A stretch of DNA of 64,000 nucleotides from Variovorax sp. PMC12 (GTDB taxonomy: Bacteria; Pseudomonadota; Gammaproteobacteria; Burkholderiales; Burkholderiaceae_C), in contig NZ_CP027774.1 in the NCBI RefSeq assembly GCF_003019815.1, forward strand, positions 744,001 to 808,000. The letters are read 5' to 3'. Each line of letters opens with the position of its first letter. Positions within the stretch are counted from its first letter, which is position 1. This document shows, piece by piece, positions 63,449 through 64,000 of this stretch. The notes beneath the pieces are model-generated. The model had not been told where the DNA came from, searched no databases, and was given only the letters and a program-made list of their open reading frames with translations. A program made the position numbers and the translations under genes.

Positions 63449-64000
63449 ATGACCTTGTCCCGACGTCTTTCCCTCCAGTGCGCAGCGGCCCTCGCGACCG
63501 CGTTCACGCTCAGCGGCGCGGTGTTCGCGCAAACCAAGGAAGTCACCTTCGCCCACCAGGACATGCTGGTGCCGCTGCGGCTGGTGATGGAATCCGGCGA
63601 GGTCGAGAAGGCCACGGGCTACAAGATCAACTGGCGCATGTTCGCGGGCGGCGGCGACGTGATCCGCGCGATGGCTTCGGGCGACGTGCAGATGGGCGAA
63701 ACCGGCTCCAGCCCGCTCACGGCGGCGGCCAGCCAGGGCCAGGACATCAAGCTGTTCTGGATCTCCGCCGACATCGCGAATGCGGAAGCATTGGTGGCAC
63801 GCAACGGCACCAACATCAACAGCATCAAGGACCTGGCCGGCAAGAAGGTGGCCACGCCCTTCGTGTCGACGGCGCACTACCAGCTCATGGCCGGCATGAA
63901 GATGGACGGCGTCGACGCCAAGAGCGTGAACGTGATGAACATGCGCCCGCCCGAGATCGCGGCGGCCTGGGAGCGCGGCGACATCGACGCGACCTTCATC
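63449..64000 (+). CDS. tauA: Taurine ABC transporter substrate-binding protein, 3' truncated
   Basis: The first 184 residues are visible. MTLSRRLSLQCAAALATAFTLSGAVFAQ is a signal peptide. The mature part, with VTFAHQDMLVPLRLVMESGEVEKATGY, FAGGGDVIRAMASGDVQMGETGSSPL and KKVATPFVSTAHYQLM, matches TauA closely. AGGAG precedes the ATG. It leaves the window; the permease and ATPase genes are probably beyond it. Confidence 0.88.
   Translation, partial: MTLSRRLSLQCAAALATAFTLSGAVFAQTKEVTFAHQDMLVPLRLVMESGEVEKATGYKINWRMFAGGGDVIRAMASGDVQMGETGSSPLTAAASQGQDIKLFWISADIANAEALVARNGTNINSIKDLAGKKVATPFVSTAHYQLMAGMKMDGVDAKSVNVMNMRPPEIAAAWERGDIDATFI

Overview
The window is high-GC bacterial DNA with dense coding and short gaps. 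It most resembles the Variovorax/Acidovorax group (Comamonadaceae, Betaproteobacteria). The inference rests on orphan Bug-type solute receptors, many SsuA/TauA-type receptors, MocR and AraC regulators, and short intergenic palindromes of a kind I associate with that group. No rRNA, tRNA, CRISPR array or insertion sequence was found. No gene-free stretch longer than about 300 bases remains after annotation.

Region 1 (1-15700) looks like a catabolic locus for a hydrophobic alcohol- or acid-forming compound. A two-component P450 system (one-piece FMN/2Fe-2S reductase plus P450), an aldehyde dehydrogenase and a short-chain dehydrogenase run rightward. An AraC regulator, an enoyl-CoA hydratase and two acyl-CoA dehydrogenases run leftward as a tightly overlapping operon. 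A second leftward block holds a bifunctional hydratase/3-hydroxyacyl-CoA dehydrogenase, a thiolase, a quinone oxidoreductase and a Bug receptor. A 43-bp sequence is repeated (37/43 identical) in front of the thiolase gene and in front of the Bug gene and P450 operon, and is a strong candidate regulon operator.

Region 2 (15700-20850) carries guanine deaminase, dCTP deaminase, a YpfJ-type zinc metallopeptidase, the RNA helicase RhlE and a small lipoprotein, with intergenic repeat elements and one very clear bidirectional terminator.

Region 3 (20850-30540) is an organosulfur locus built around a divergent promoter. Leftward: SfnB-like flavoprotein, sulfonate-type receptor, thiol dioxygenase and a four-domain rhodanese, all joined by 4-bp overlaps. 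Rightward: receptor, SsuD-like monooxygenase, class II aldolase and two more receptors. There are four receptors but no ABC permease or ATPase.

Region 4 (30470-40911) has a GRDP-like protein with Cys-containing tandem repeats, a large CHASE/PAS/GAF/GGDEF/EAL protein, a fumarylacetoacetase-family hydrolase with an AraC regulator, a MocR regulator divergent from an acetyltransferase, ApaH and a CNNM/CorC transporter.

Region 5 (40922-46795) is the most unusual. A zinc-ribbon pseudokinase, a von Willebrand factor A protein and a divergent adenylosuccinate-synthetase paralogue are packed together. They are followed by a decayed GGDEF gene, a zincin metallopeptidase, an Mrr-type nuclease and a small orphan. 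I see this as an accessory island with a candidate undescribed three-gene system.

Region 6 (46677-64000) has a GH100-like glycosidase with a LysR gene, an azoreductase with an F420-reductase-like partner, and a leftward operon (NTF2-like protein, DAO-family oxidase, full Dpp/Opp ABC transporter, YtcJ-like amidohydrolase, CobW metal chaperone). A divergent MocR regulator and the start of a taurine receptor gene close the window.
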